Shown: positions 56,001 through 63,813, numbered from the stretch's first letter. The stretch is 64,000 bases of DNA from Chryseobacterium sp. Leaf405 (GCF_001425355.1 NZ_LMQN01000007.1:1-64000), one strand, 5' to 3'. Translations and numbers: made by a program. The notes: generated by a model not told the origin, from the sequence alone.

Positions 56001-56683
56001 AGATCAGTAAACCTCCACAAAATTATCAATATTCAGATATTCAGCCTTGGAGATATAATAGATCTTTATCTTATTTGATAAGACCAATTGTCTTTGTTGA
56101 TGAATGTTATATAATTAGTGCAAGGCATTTATCTAGTTCAAGTGAAAACTATTTGGCGAAATTTATGGATGGAACTATTAAATATGATAAAAAACTAAAA
56201 GGACTTGCTAAACTTCAAGCAGAAAGAAATAAGATTAAGGGTACACAGTTTAGAAAAGAGGTTTATGAATGGTTGAAAAATGAATATAACAATTTAGAAA
56301 TAATTCCGTATGAATTTAATATAAATCATAAAATAGCTGATAAGAACTATGGGGATATTGATATTTTAGCTTTTGATAAGAATAAAAAAATTATTTACTC
56401 CATTGAATGTAAAAATACTAAACAAGCAAAAATAATATATGAATTCACAACTAATATCAAAAATTATGTAGAAGATAAACTGCCATTACATAATAACAGG
56501 AGGATATGGTTAGAAAATAATCTTAAAAAAATGTCTATTGAATTCAAATATGATTTTACTGATTTTAAAGTTAAATCAATTCTAGTGTCCTCATATAAGC
56601 TTCCTTTAAATATGATTGGGAATATTAAAAATGTTGAAATATTTTCATTAAATGAATTAAAAAGAAAAGTAGTCACCTTCTAG
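53081..56683 (+). CDS. large SEC-C/PD-(D/E)XK nuclease protein
   Basis: A 1200-aa protein. Residues 1-22 are a SEC-C zinc motif: DPCNCGSGKKIKFCCG with Cys8, Cys10, Cys19 and Cys20. About a thousand residues follow that I cannot assign; they are helical, rich in Asn, Asp, Ile and Tyr. The last 130 residues form a restriction-type nuclease domain (NERD/Mrr-like): GTQFRKEVYEWLKNEYNN, then GDIDILAFDKNKK and YSIECKNTK, giving the acidic pair Asp1092/Asp1094, Glu1109 and Lys1111. Alone on the plus strand, it converges on the six-gene minus-strand defence operon with 28 bases between stops. The N-terminal zinc motif suggests binding to RNA, ribosomes or a partner; a defence role is inferred from context. 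Confidence 0.72.
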   Translation: MKNIYDPCNCGSGKKIKFCCGIKGNNDTKFNLSTYINNNNSTELLKIFALLQVLPENSSKILRLQNIQKVILQNLNTNHDAINYEILRNVVKKNFPPLEHEDPNECCFVENIMFFNGNNLVFTGITDNTREINQYIIDSIISDNDKISSECKKEIFDGIKFLLHIHHEIALKLNIKRNEFIENYNEVLEFPSNENLENYKDLFVFKPESIDKICIDNEIDKNIINEFLLDIKVLNSTDDILDLDLLKRPFINYNGMYYLYLPSAEMHVLNQFVVSKLKKYNELKKFEATFYDHFRYMSIKTFLKMSWTLNDHFEHFDIFQFDTNKFAIVEYRVSDSTFNTKTIIDFVESQNKSDEFIYITLVGIFDKKGFGYIEQKKINGIKYSFMLTLMELNILIVLWDLNRLSIWKYLVADDIRNKESILIPNLYNILVKYYWYQKNNYSFLPNDKATPELIHFDFKLQGAQAINAIQKTDKHVVLFYELNGDLVFRSVTRTETYAPIYLSENFINGWLEIVLERYNFPIWITSTLRYDSLTKNFADSILYWLNKFYPELKNYIDNYKYPINVELRFDVAFHNLDGFDFNHIKDFSKSSLDYIIDYEVKKISIDIPFAMYNLFKKNDNSGEKVLLQTVLIGISDLLNYDDISLSQDNIDTIFSEFMPLSMAKMIIAYDNYDNIRYDNRFIPQPRYLEEADTSIILQNLISWGNINISTTFDTRDKKIEICNFIIKTLIDKVSDILVNYNTIDLIQFVMLRNESLLHQHSFSKIRMVTYYECFKDHIDAFNDFLEKDNRNVRTRHATRGLIEFILAEKHLGTKMPNDNDIDFLTSLLDEISFFGNMLDSIKFEFNDPDMSILPSKRLGINYSFHNKVNQYNLEMKKDEHIDSINYFTDIYEDHSDQSAYYNKINKIYDEDLGIALFKIIATYDKLSRFILENKVSVYVFKTSDFHLFLKQECELTEKEIHGFINNFVLTSRGEISKPPQNYQYSDIQPWRYNRSLSYLIRPIVFVDECYIISARHLSSSSENYLAKFMDGTIKYDKKLKGLAKLQAERNKIKGTQFRKEVYEWLKNEYNNLEIIPYEFNINHKIADKNYGDIDILAFDKNKKIIYSIECKNTKQAKIIYEFTTNIKNYVEDKLPLHNNRRIWLENNLKKMSIEFKYDFTDFKVKSILVSSYKLPLNMIGNIKNVEIFSLNELKRKVVTF

Positions 56684-56711
56684 TTCTTAAAATATAAAGC
56701 CTTGTAATTAA

Positions 56712-57530
56712 TTAAAACTTACGTTCATTATATTTTTTCAAAAAATTATATAAATCTTCACTCACACCTACTGGATCTCTAAAAATTTCACTTCCAGAAT
56801 ATCTTATTACATCATAACCGTTTGATTTTAAAAGGCGATCTCTTCTTCTATCGTTTTCAAAAGACTGCTTTGAACTATGAAATTGAAAGCCATCACATTC
56901 TACAATAAGCTTTATTTTTTTATTTCCTGGGCACCAAACTAGTATATCAGGTCTAATACTTTTATTGTCGATTTTGAAATTTGGAAATTCGGGTTGTAGT
57001 GTAATGTGATAGGAGTTAAAAGTAAAATTCTTAACGATATAATAATGTTCCCACACCTCATAATAATCGACTTCAGTATATTTTCCCACATTAATATACG
57101 TTTCTTTGAAGAATGTTTTAAAATTTGTTAAATTAGAATCCCCTGTAGTATTTTTATAATTATTAATGAGTTTTAAAATTGCCTTATGGTTTTTACGGTA
57201 ATTTCTCATACTGTCTTCTATATCAGGTAGACGTGGAGTTATAGAAAACCCAAGAATTCTATTTTTTATGAATAAAAGAAGTAGTGAACTAATGAAAATT
57301 CTTTCTATTGGTGATTGACAGTTTTCAAAAATCAAGTCAGCATGTAATTTCGAATAATTTTCTGTATAAATAGAGTAAAAATTTGAATAATTAAGTTGAT
57401 TTTCAGGATTTTTTTCTTTTTCTGTTATCTCCTCAGTAGACTTTTTAACAAAGAATTGGAGCAAAGGCAGGAAGCTCTCCTTCGATTCCAAACTTTTTCT
57501 TAACAGGGAAAGTTCATCTTTTGGTAGCAT
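56712..57530 (-). CDS. DUF559/Vsr-like PD-(D/E)XK endonuclease
   Basis: A 272-aa protein whose C-terminal 90 residues form a very-short-patch-repair-like nuclease of the DUF559 group: IRPDILVW (Asp195), LIVECDGFQFH (Glu211, Asp213), then FENDRRRDRLLKSNGYDVIRY and SGSEIFRDP, the standard order of conserved elements. SPIER (about residues 73-77) is the conserved acidic site often found upstream in this family. The N-terminal half is helical and specific to this protein. It is the last gene of the operon, 35 bases after the PLD-EVE gene. It probably nicks or cuts DNA. Confidence 0.82.
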   Translation of the reverse strand: MLPKDELSLLRKSLESKESFLPLLQFFVKKSTEEITEKEKNPENQLNYSNFYSIYTENYSKLHADLIFENCQSPIERIFISSLLLLFIKNRILGFSITPRLPDIEDSMRNYRKNHKAILKLINNYKNTTGDSNLTNFKTFFKETYINVGKYTEVDYYEVWEHYYIVKNFTFNSYHITLQPEFPNFKIDNKSIRPDILVWCPGNKKIKLIVECDGFQFHSSKQSFENDRRRDRLLKSNGYDVIRYSGSEIFRDPVGVSEDLYNFLKKYNERKF

Positions 57531-57565
57531 AGCTTAGAAATGTCTTTTTATAATCGGGATATTGT

Positions 57566-58615
57566 CTAGATTTTTTGTAATTCATAATCTATTTTGAAGA
57601 CTTTATCTAATATATATTTTCCAAATTCCTGTGTGATTTTTAACTTGTCAGCCCCTTGCATTAGACTTCCATACGTGTTCTTACCACTTGGTGTAATATT
57701 GAATGATGTTTGAGATAGAAATAAACTTTTTTGATTTGATATTGTTATGTTATTTTTCATCCATTCCCTCCCGTAATTTGGAGTAAGATTTTTGCCAACA
57801 ATATAAAAGGGCCATCGACTTTCCTTATTTACATTTTTTATTTCAGAATTTACTTTAGATATGGAAAGAATTTTTAAATGCCCAACAGCATAAGAGACTA
57901 TAATATCTCCCATTTTTATACCGCTAGGCCGTTTGGAAAAATGCAAATCACTATCTATTAAATCAAACTTTTGAGTTAATGGCACTAAATCATCGGTGAC
58001 ACCAATAGGTTTCAGCCAAAAGGTTGTTTTATTATTCAGGTCAAAGTAATTATCTTTATTTTCAAGTAATAAGGATAAGTTCAATGTTAATAATTCATTT
58101 ACATTTTGAGTTATAGGTGTTTGTTCTATCTTTTTAAGAAATGAATCAATATTGAGTTCATTTAAACTTTTATGCTTTACATTTTCTATTATTCCATTTT
58201 TTATTTTATTAATTTCTATGAAATTATTAATTAAAACTCCCCACTCGTTGTTAATTCTTAGACCACTATCAGTAAAATTTGCGGATGTTATGATTGCTTT
58301 AACACTGTTATTATTTTCAGCAATGAAAACTTTTCCATGAAGCGAATTATCAATCTGAATTTCAAACTCGATGTTTTTAAGATTCAAAATATTATATAGT
58401 TGTTTAAAATATAAGACTTTTGAATACTGATCTACATCGTAAGGTTTTAATGTTGTAATTATTGTTATCTTTTCTAAATGAGAAAAATCACCAAAATTAA
58501 TAAGATTTATATTTTTTGTGATAAATGGACTAATTATAAAAATCTTTTTTGCTGATTTAAAAATTTCATTTAGATATTTTAAATGATTATCCCTAGTTAA
58601 ATTATTTATTATCAT
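57566..58615 (-). CDS. PLD-family nuclease with C-terminal EVE/PUA-like domain
   Basis: A 349-aa protein with two parts. Residues about 5-135 match a phospholipase D-type nuclease: IFIISPFIT, then the HxK site LHGKVFIAE (His93, Lys95; Glu100 replaces the usual Asp) and ITSANFTDSGL followed by NNEWGVLI. Residues about 197-300 resemble an EVE/PUA-like base-binding domain: TTFWLKPIG, IKMGDIIVSYAVGHLKILSISKV and RWPFYIVGKNLTP. EVE domains recognise modified DNA bases in modification-dependent restriction systems, so this may be a nuclease directed at modified phage DNA. The PLD part is well supported; the EVE assignment is from pattern only. Confidence 0.7.
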   Translation of the reverse strand: MIINNLTRDNHLKYLNEIFKSAKKIFIISPFITKNINLINFGDFSHLEKITIITTLKPYDVDQYSKVLYFKQLYNILNLKNIEFEIQIDNSLHGKVFIAENNNSVKAIITSANFTDSGLRINNEWGVLINNFIEINKIKNGIIENVKHKSLNELNIDSFLKKIEQTPITQNVNELLTLNLSLLLENKDNYFDLNNKTTFWLKPIGVTDDLVPLTQKFDLIDSDLHFSKRPSGIKMGDIIVSYAVGHLKILSISKVNSEIKNVNKESRWPFYIVGKNLTPNYGREWMKNNITISNQKSLFLSQTSFNITPSGKNTYGSLMQGADKLKITQEFGKYILDKVFKIDYELQKI

Positions 58616-58642
58616 GCAGGATTTTATAAAGTTTACAAAATT

Positions 58643-59170
58643 TTAAATATCATTTTTGAAATTTTCCTTTACAGTATCATTTAGGCTTAACCATTCCTGT
58701 AACACAACAATTACGCTTTTTAATAAAATGTAATTCCGAGATTCATCCTCTTTGTAATTACCGTTAAATTTTCCACCGTGAAATAAATTATTTCTGACAT
58801 CTCTAATTGATAAAGAAAGTTTATTAATAAGTGGTTGGTTTATATCACCAACTCTAGGTTTCCATTCAAGGTTTCCATCTGAGAATATTTGTACTTTAGG
58901 TGGATTATTTTTTAGATAATTTACAGCTTCTTCCAATATTTGATTTGTAAAGGGGTTGAAATTTTCTCTTATTGATATTATAAACCCATCCCAATCAGGC
59001 TGAAGTTTAGTTTCCGACCTATTATGATAACCAGATTCTTTTAATGCACATTCAAACCTAGAGAAAATTAAAAAAAAATTATAAATCAGATGTTGACCGT
59101 TCTTATCATAAGTATTGTTAACTTTTTCCAAAAAAAATTCAGTTATAGTTGGTTTAGCTTTTTCATTCAT
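58643..59170 (-). CDS. HEPN-domain protein, probable RNase
   Basis: A 175-aa all-helical protein with the HEPN hallmark RX4H: RNNLFHGGKF (Arg126, His131), near the end of the third helix, and a first helix FLIFSRFECALKESGY typical of this family. HEPN proteins are metal-independent RNases found in abortive-infection and toxin-antitoxin systems. The gene lies between the RusA-like and PLD-EVE genes with gaps of 19 and 27 bases. No separate antitoxin (e.g. MNT nucleotidyltransferase) is next to it, so control may come from the operon partners. Confidence 0.75.
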   Translation of the reverse strand: MNEKAKPTITEFFLEKVNNTYDKNGQHLIYNFFLIFSRFECALKESGYHNRSETKLQPDWDGFIISIRENFNPFTNQILEEAVNYLKNNPPKVQIFSDGNLEWKPRVGDINQPLINKLSLSIRDVRNNLFHGGKFNGNYKEDESRNYILLKSVIVVLQEWLSLNDTVKENFKNDI

Positions 59171-59189
59171 AACTTATTAGAATTAAATT

Positions 59190-59951
59190 TTATAAATTAA
59201 TGTTCTTTAATGTGTTTAAAATACTAGAAATGTCAATGTTTTTTTTGTTACAAATTTCTTCAAAAGCTGTACTGGTCAAAATTCGATTTTTATCAAATCC
59301 CACAAGTCTCGTTCTGTGAAATTCATATTCAGAATAAATTAAAAGTCTTTCTAAATTAGCATTAGCATTTTTTTTAAACGAATCACTTAAAATTCTTTTA
59401 GCTTTCATGATTCCAATGAAGAATTTCATTATTTGCAATTGATGCTCATTATCTAAATCAATATTCAAAGGCATGTATACAGCTGATCCAGTTTGAATAA
59501 AACATAAGTTTTCCTTCATTATTGAATAGTCATTATTGAAATTTATTATAATCTTGACTATGTTTCCTTCGATAGTTCCATTTTTTGAAGTCCATGTTGA
59601 ATGGAAAGAATTAATTTGAGAGTCATCAATTAAAACCCCAGAATGCCCAGTTAACGAATCTAAAAGAGGTTTGGTAATATTATCTAAATCTCCAATTTTA
59701 TCAGTTTCTTGTTTTTCTACTGCATCAATAAACCAATGTATTTCAACTTGTACTTTACCTAAAATTAGCCATTTGAAATTTCTTAATTCATTTTGTATAT
59801 CTTGTATAAGTATGTCTTGGGTTTGTTTTTTTGACTGAGCGGTAATGATTCTTTTAAAATTGGAATCGATCTCTATGGAACTATCTGCAAATTCTTCAAT
59901 TAAGTAAGGAGATTCAAAATCACAATTTTTATTTATAATTTTAACATTCAT
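59190..59951 (-). CDS. RusA-like Holliday junction resolvase with extra C-terminal domain
   Basis: A 253-aa protein. Residues about 30-140 match the RusA family: KIGDLDNITKPLLDSLTG (Asp88, Asp90, Lys94) and VLIDDSQI (Asp109, Asp110), which correspond to the catalytic Asp/Lys set of E. coli RusA. About 110 residues follow that are unlike RusA (helical, with LERLLIYSEYEF). RusA proteins resolve four-way DNA junctions and are usually prophage genes of about 120 aa; an enlarged form inside an OLD/helicase operon is unusual. It begins 3 bases after the helicase stop. Confidence 0.8.
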   Translation of the reverse strand: MNVKIINKNCDFESPYLIEEFADSSIEIDSNFKRIITAQSKKQTQDILIQDIQNELRNFKWLILGKVQVEIHWFIDAVEKQETDKIGDLDNITKPLLDSLTGHSGVLIDDSQINSFHSTWTSKNGTIEGNIVKIIINFNNDYSIMKENLCFIQTGSAVYMPLNIDLDNEHQLQIMKFFIGIMKAKRILSDSFKKNANANLERLLIYSEYEFHRTRLVGFDKNRILTSTAFEEICNKKNIDISSILNTLKNINL

Positions 59952-59954
59952 AAT

Positions 59955-61127
59955 TTATATTAATTTATAATGTTTAATTTGATTTCCTTCAGTTTCAATA
60001 TTATTTACGATAGCAACACTATATCTTGCTCTAGTTAGAGCTACATAAAGCTTAGATCTGCTTGTTTCTGCTAACTCTGATTTATTATCAACAAGCCATG
60101 CTAAAAATGGTTGGGTAGGATAAATTAATACTCTATCAAAAGATAATCCCTTAGATTCTCCGAAGTTCATGACTTTGAAATTTTCATTAACAAGTTTTCT
60201 TTTATTATCTCTTAATTGCATAGGATTGAAATTTAATAAATAGTTTTCAACATCTTTTTCCTTAATAAAAAAAACACCATCATGTCCAGTAATAATTTCA
60301 TTTCCAGACTCTGTTCTTTGAAATTTTGGAAATAAATCATTTGATAGGTCGCAAATTGCTTTATTACATCTGTAATTTATTAATAATGATTTTTTATCAG
60401 TATTAATTTTCATTGTTTGATCTTGGAAGAAATGAACAATACTCGACTTTGTAAACTGTTTATTTTTTGCAGAAATGTTAGTAACATAAGTGCCTTGCCT
60501 AGGATCACCAACCATTAATATTTGAGATGAACTATTAAAAAGTAGTTTGAGCAATTCTAAATCGTAACCAGCCAAATCTTGAACTTCGTCGATGAATATA
60601 TGAGAATAAATCTTAGAGATTCTATTTATTAATTCCCCTTTAGACTTTTCATTGCTTCGTATAACAAACTTTGAAAGTTTATCAGAATAAATTTTAGTTG
60701 ATTTTGAAAAATAATGCTGTTCAAAATTTTTTTCCTCTGAAAAATATATAGGCTTTTTACATTTGGTACATTCTTCTTTTACGATGTTTTCCTTCTTACA
60801 CTTTTCACAAGGACTTGAATATGCTTTCAACCCAGATTTACCATTTACTAATATAAGTCCATTAATTTTTTTTTCAAATAGTGCCCCTTGGTAAGGTTTT
60901 ACACCATGTTTTAATAAAAAAGAGAACCAAGTTTGGACAGTTATATTTTCTGGAATGCATTTGTTCTTTGTCACAAATTTTCTTTTTATTTCTGACTCAT
61001 TAGCTTGTGTGAAAGTTGTAATTAAAACCTTTTCCTTTTTTTGTTTAATCGCCTCATCTATTAGAAAGGTTGTTTTACCAGAACCTGCAGCAGCTATAAT
61101 TAGTTTATTATTTTGTTGTAATTGCAT
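59955..61127 (-). CDS. UvrD/Rep-like superfamily 1 helicase with zinc ribbon (GajB-like)
   Basis: A 390-aa SF1A helicase, the expected partner of an OLD-type nuclease in Gabija-like systems. Walker A AAAGSGKTT (Lys18), Walker B HIFIDEVQDLAGYD (Asp180, Glu181), motif III VGDPRQGTY, motif IV NYRCNKAI, motif V ESKGLSFDRVLIYP and motif VI YVALTRARYS are all present. A four-Cys zinc ribbon is inserted between motifs Ia and II (CEKC at 107-110, CTKC at 120-123), and the 1B/2B domains are much reduced, making it shorter than typical GajB (about 490 aa). Its ATG lies 20 bases inside the OLD gene, so the two are translationally coupled. Confidence 0.85.
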   Translation of the reverse strand: MQLQQNNKLIIAAAGSGKTTFLIDEAIKQKKEKVLITTFTQANESEIKRKFVTKNKCIPENITVQTWFSFLLKHGVKPYQGALFEKKINGLILVNGKSGLKAYSSPCEKCKKENIVKEECTKCKKPIYFSEEKNFEQHYFSKSTKIYSDKLSKFVIRSNEKSKGELINRISKIYSHIFIDEVQDLAGYDLELLKLLFNSSSQILMVGDPRQGTYVTNISAKNKQFTKSSIVHFFQDQTMKINTDKKSLLINYRCNKAICDLSNDLFPKFQRTESGNEIITGHDGVFFIKEKDVENYLLNFNPMQLRDNKRKLVNENFKVMNFGESKGLSFDRVLIYPTQPFLAWLVDNKSELAETSRSKLYVALTRARYSVAIVNNIETEGNQIKHYKLI

Positions 61128-62760
61128 CTAAAATATATTGAGGATAATTTAATTCATCATGCGTTTCAAATATTTTTAATGCACATTCAGTTTTATTACT
61201 TTTCATATAAATATGCATTTCATCATCTGTCTTAAAGTCTTTTTCGAAAATCTTATTCAATTTTTTAAGATTATTGACTTTTAAAAATTTGGGTTCTAAA
61301 GTATTATAATTAAAATTTTTATCTCCTATTTTCAAATTTCCACTATCTATTACACTGTCAAAACAAATTTCAATCCCGTCTTTAGCTTTATCACCTAAAT
61401 ACGCCTTATACTTTTTATTTAATGCATTAACGTTACCATCATTATCAGTAACTACTGAAACTTTAATTCCTAGTTTTTCTGCAATCTCTAAAAATCTTAG
61501 AAAGGAAGTTCCCACTGAAATTACATCTACAGCAGATTCAATTGGAAGTTTTCCATTATTATTTACCATAAATGCTTTCTGTACGACTAATTCATCTGAA
61601 TCCCCCTCAACTAATATGGCTTTTTTACAAAGAATTAATCGTAATGTATCATACCCAGATAATTTCTCGAAAAAAAGTTTTGTATCTGATGAAAGATCAT
61701 TTAATCTTAAAGTCTTTTTATTATTAAGTAATATTAAGTGCTCAAGCCCTAATTTATTTGCAACAAAACTACTATGAGTAGAAATTAAAATCTGTTTATC
61801 TTCATTGTCGTTTTTTATCTCATTGATTAACTGATTTAATTTTGAATAGGATAAATGATTCTCGGGTTCTTCTAGTAATATTATATTTGCTTCTTTTGCT
61901 TTTTTATGACCTAAAGCAAGCTTTGTTTTTACTAAACATTGTTCACCTTTTCCAATATAATGAAATAGAATGTTCTCTAAATAGGTAACTAGACTGTTTT
62001 CCCATGCATTCTTAGATGATAGTTCTACGGATAGTTCTACTTTTTTATCTGAAATTTTAGACACCGTTCTTATCTTCTCATTTATTTTTTTGATGGCTTC
62101 TGTACCCATGAAAAATTCCTTCATTTGCCTATGAGCTTGAGAAATTTCTACAACTTCATTTGAACTCAAAAATTCTTTTATAATTCTTGAGATGTAAATA
62201 TCCGATCCATTTTGAAACTTATTACTGGCCGAGTCTATAAGAGCAGATTTTATAGGAATAGACCTAGTTGTTATTCCTTCGTCACGAGAAAAGGTTGACC
62301 ATAGGATGTTATAATATTCAATTGGTAATGTTTTAATTCCTCCAATCTTTATAAGTTCTTCATATTCGTTTTGAAATTTATTATCAAAGCAAATTTTTAG
62401 TGAAAAACCGCTGGCTTTATTTGGCTTTTCTCCATGATAATCTCCCTCAAATTCTGCAACGTTATCTCCTTCAATAAAAATTTCAATTACTACCTCTGGT
62501 AAGCTTTGGGCAGTGTTTGCCTCTTCTAAGCTATTGATATATTCTTCTACGACTTCATTATTAAAAATATATTGGGATAATTCGTTTTTTAAATACTTAC
62601 CATTGTATAAGCCTGTTAGAGCAAGATGAATAGCTTCAATAATTGTAGATTTACCAGCCTCATTATTACCAACTAGTATATTGATCCCTTTATTTAATAT
62701 TATATGAAATTCCCCTTTGAAACTTTTAAAATTTTCAATATATACTTTTCTTATGTGCAT
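61108..62760 (-). CDS. OLD-family ATPase-TOPRIM nuclease (GajA-like)
   Basis: A 550-aa overcoming-lysogenization-defect endonuclease. The N-terminal ABC-type ATPase has Walker A LVGNNEAGKST (Gly31 to Thr39), a signature GKGEQCLVKTKLAL (about 270-283), Walker B IILLEEPENHL (Glu297/298) and the switch His in ISTHSS (His329). The TOPRIM domain follows with AILVEGDSDELV (Glu385) and VVTDNDGN (Asp439, Asp441). The length and order match GajA (about 580 aa), which cuts DNA when nucleotide pools fall. It heads the six-gene operon; the next gene is a UvrD-like helicase, the GajB position. Confidence 0.88.
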   Translation of the reverse strand: MHIRKVYIENFKSFKGEFHIILNKGINILVGNNEAGKSTIIEAIHLALTGLYNGKYLKNELSQYIFNNEVVEEYINSLEEANTAQSLPEVVIEIFIEGDNVAEFEGDYHGEKPNKASGFSLKICFDNKFQNEYEELIKIGGIKTLPIEYYNILWSTFSRDEGITTRSIPIKSALIDSASNKFQNGSDIYISRIIKEFLSSNEVVEISQAHRQMKEFFMGTEAIKKINEKIRTVSKISDKKVELSVELSSKNAWENSLVTYLENILFHYIGKGEQCLVKTKLALGHKKAKEANIILLEEPENHLSYSKLNQLINEIKNDNEDKQILISTHSSFVANKLGLEHLILLNNKKTLRLNDLSSDTKLFFEKLSGYDTLRLILCKKAILVEGDSDELVVQKAFMVNNNGKLPIESAVDVISVGTSFLRFLEIAEKLGIKVSVVTDNDGNVNALNKKYKAYLGDKAKDGIEICFDSVIDSGNLKIGDKNFNYNTLEPKFLKVNNLKKLNKIFEKDFKTDDEMHIYMKSNKTECALKIFETHDELNYPQYILDAITTK

Positions 62761-62810
62761 TTTTTTCTCAATTGTTAATTTAAATTTTTTGGTTATTGTT
62801 TAGTTGAAAT

Positions 62811-62818
62811 CAAATTTA
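62811..62818 (-). promoter_or_regulatory. -7 box of the defence operon
   Basis: TAAATTTG on the minus strand, 50 bases before the ATG of the OLD gene. No good -33 element is visible, so support is moderate. Confidence 0.35.
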
Positions 62819-62958
62819 CAAACTTTTATAACTTTTATCATTATCATCTATATTCGTAGTACAATATCATTAAAATTTGTGACTTGACTATCCGTATTTT
62901 TACTATATTTTATTACATAAATAGATCACATTATTCAAAGATTTTGTATATGAACCTA

Positions 62959-62990
62959 ACAAAAAAGCCTTGAACAACTGGTCAAGGCTT
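62959..62990 (-). terminator. terminator of the SH3-like gene
   Basis: AAGCCTTGA (62965-62973) pairs with TCAAGGCTT (62982-62990); six T follow on the minus strand. It separates the SH3-like gene from the defence operon. Confidence 0.85.
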
Positions 62991-63013
62991 AATTATTTGA
63001 AAAAATATACTCA

Positions 63014-63763
63014 TTAGTTCTTAAAATGACCAACCCACATGTAGCCCTCAAAATAGCCTGATTGGACTTTATAAGTGCTGTCATTATACTTTTCGATAAC
63101 AATTACTTTATTATTGATTGAATATCCAGTTTGTTTGCCATTCTCAGGTTTATCATATATGGGACTATTAGTAAAAACCTCCTGCTCACCAGTGTATGTT
63201 TTTACTTGTTTCGTAGGGTTGGTTGGTTCTGAAGTTTCATTTTTTGATACATAAGTAGAAGTAACATTTTTTATAATTGTATTCAATGAATCATACAGCC
63301 ATTGTATCACGCGATTAGTTTCATTTGCTGAAGAATAATTTATTCGAGTACGGTTAATCTCATTAACACAATTTTGTTGAAACGTATCATAAATAAGTTT
63401 CCTCTGTTCGTACGATAAATCTAAGTTTTTGATTTGATCAGAGATAGTATTAACAGCGTTTTGTAATTGCTGTACATTGTAATTATAATTATTTTGTTTC
63501 GCCGTCATAGCATTTCCTAATGCAGAAATGTCTAACTGTTGTGGATCTCTGTATTGTGTCGGTTGCCTAGATTGAGAAGTATTATTTGTTGTATAATATT
63601 CCCATTGTTTTGAGAAACTGTTGTATTTTTCATAACCAATCATATTCCCGTTAGAATCAAAATATTCATATCGGTTCTGGAATGAGTTAAACTTTTTGGT
63701 TGCTATTTGAGAAAAGCAAAGATGTCCAAGCAAAATACATACGGAAAAGATAAGTTTTTTCAT
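63014..63763 (-). CDS. secreted protein with C-terminal SH3-like domain
   Basis: A 249-aa secreted protein: signal peptide KKLIFSVCILLGHLCFSQ, then a YD-type repeat-like region (FNSFQNRYEYFDSNG, YNSFSKQWEYY), a polar Gln/Asn-rich helical middle with possible coiled coil (about 85-175), and a C-terminal bacterial SH3-like domain (about 193-249: QEVFTNSPIYDKPENGKQTG through GYMWVGHFKN). Such domains bind cell-wall or surface ligands. It has its own terminator and a long structured leader. It is unclear whether it belongs to the element or to the chromosome beyond it. Confidence 0.8.
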   Translation of the reverse strand: MKKLIFSVCILLGHLCFSQIATKKFNSFQNRYEYFDSNGNMIGYEKYNSFSKQWEYYTTNNTSQSRQPTQYRDPQQLDISALGNAMTAKQNNYNYNVQQLQNAVNTISDQIKNLDLSYEQRKLIYDTFQQNCVNEINRTRINYSSANETNRVIQWLYDSLNTIIKNVTSTYVSKNETSEPTNPTKQVKTYTGEQEVFTNSPIYDKPENGKQTGYSINNKVIVIEKYNDSTYKVQSGYFEGYMWVGHFKN

Positions 63764-63813
63764 AAGTGATTTAATGTATCACTCAGTCCCAAAGTGACGG
63801 TTAATTTAAACAG

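Noticed and set aside
61108-62760. RecF/SbcC- or PARIS-type (AriA) assignment for the ATPase
   Set aside because: A TOPRIM domain with Glu385 and DxD is fused to the ATPase and a UvrD helicase follows, which fits class 2 OLD/GajA rather than RecF or split PARIS.
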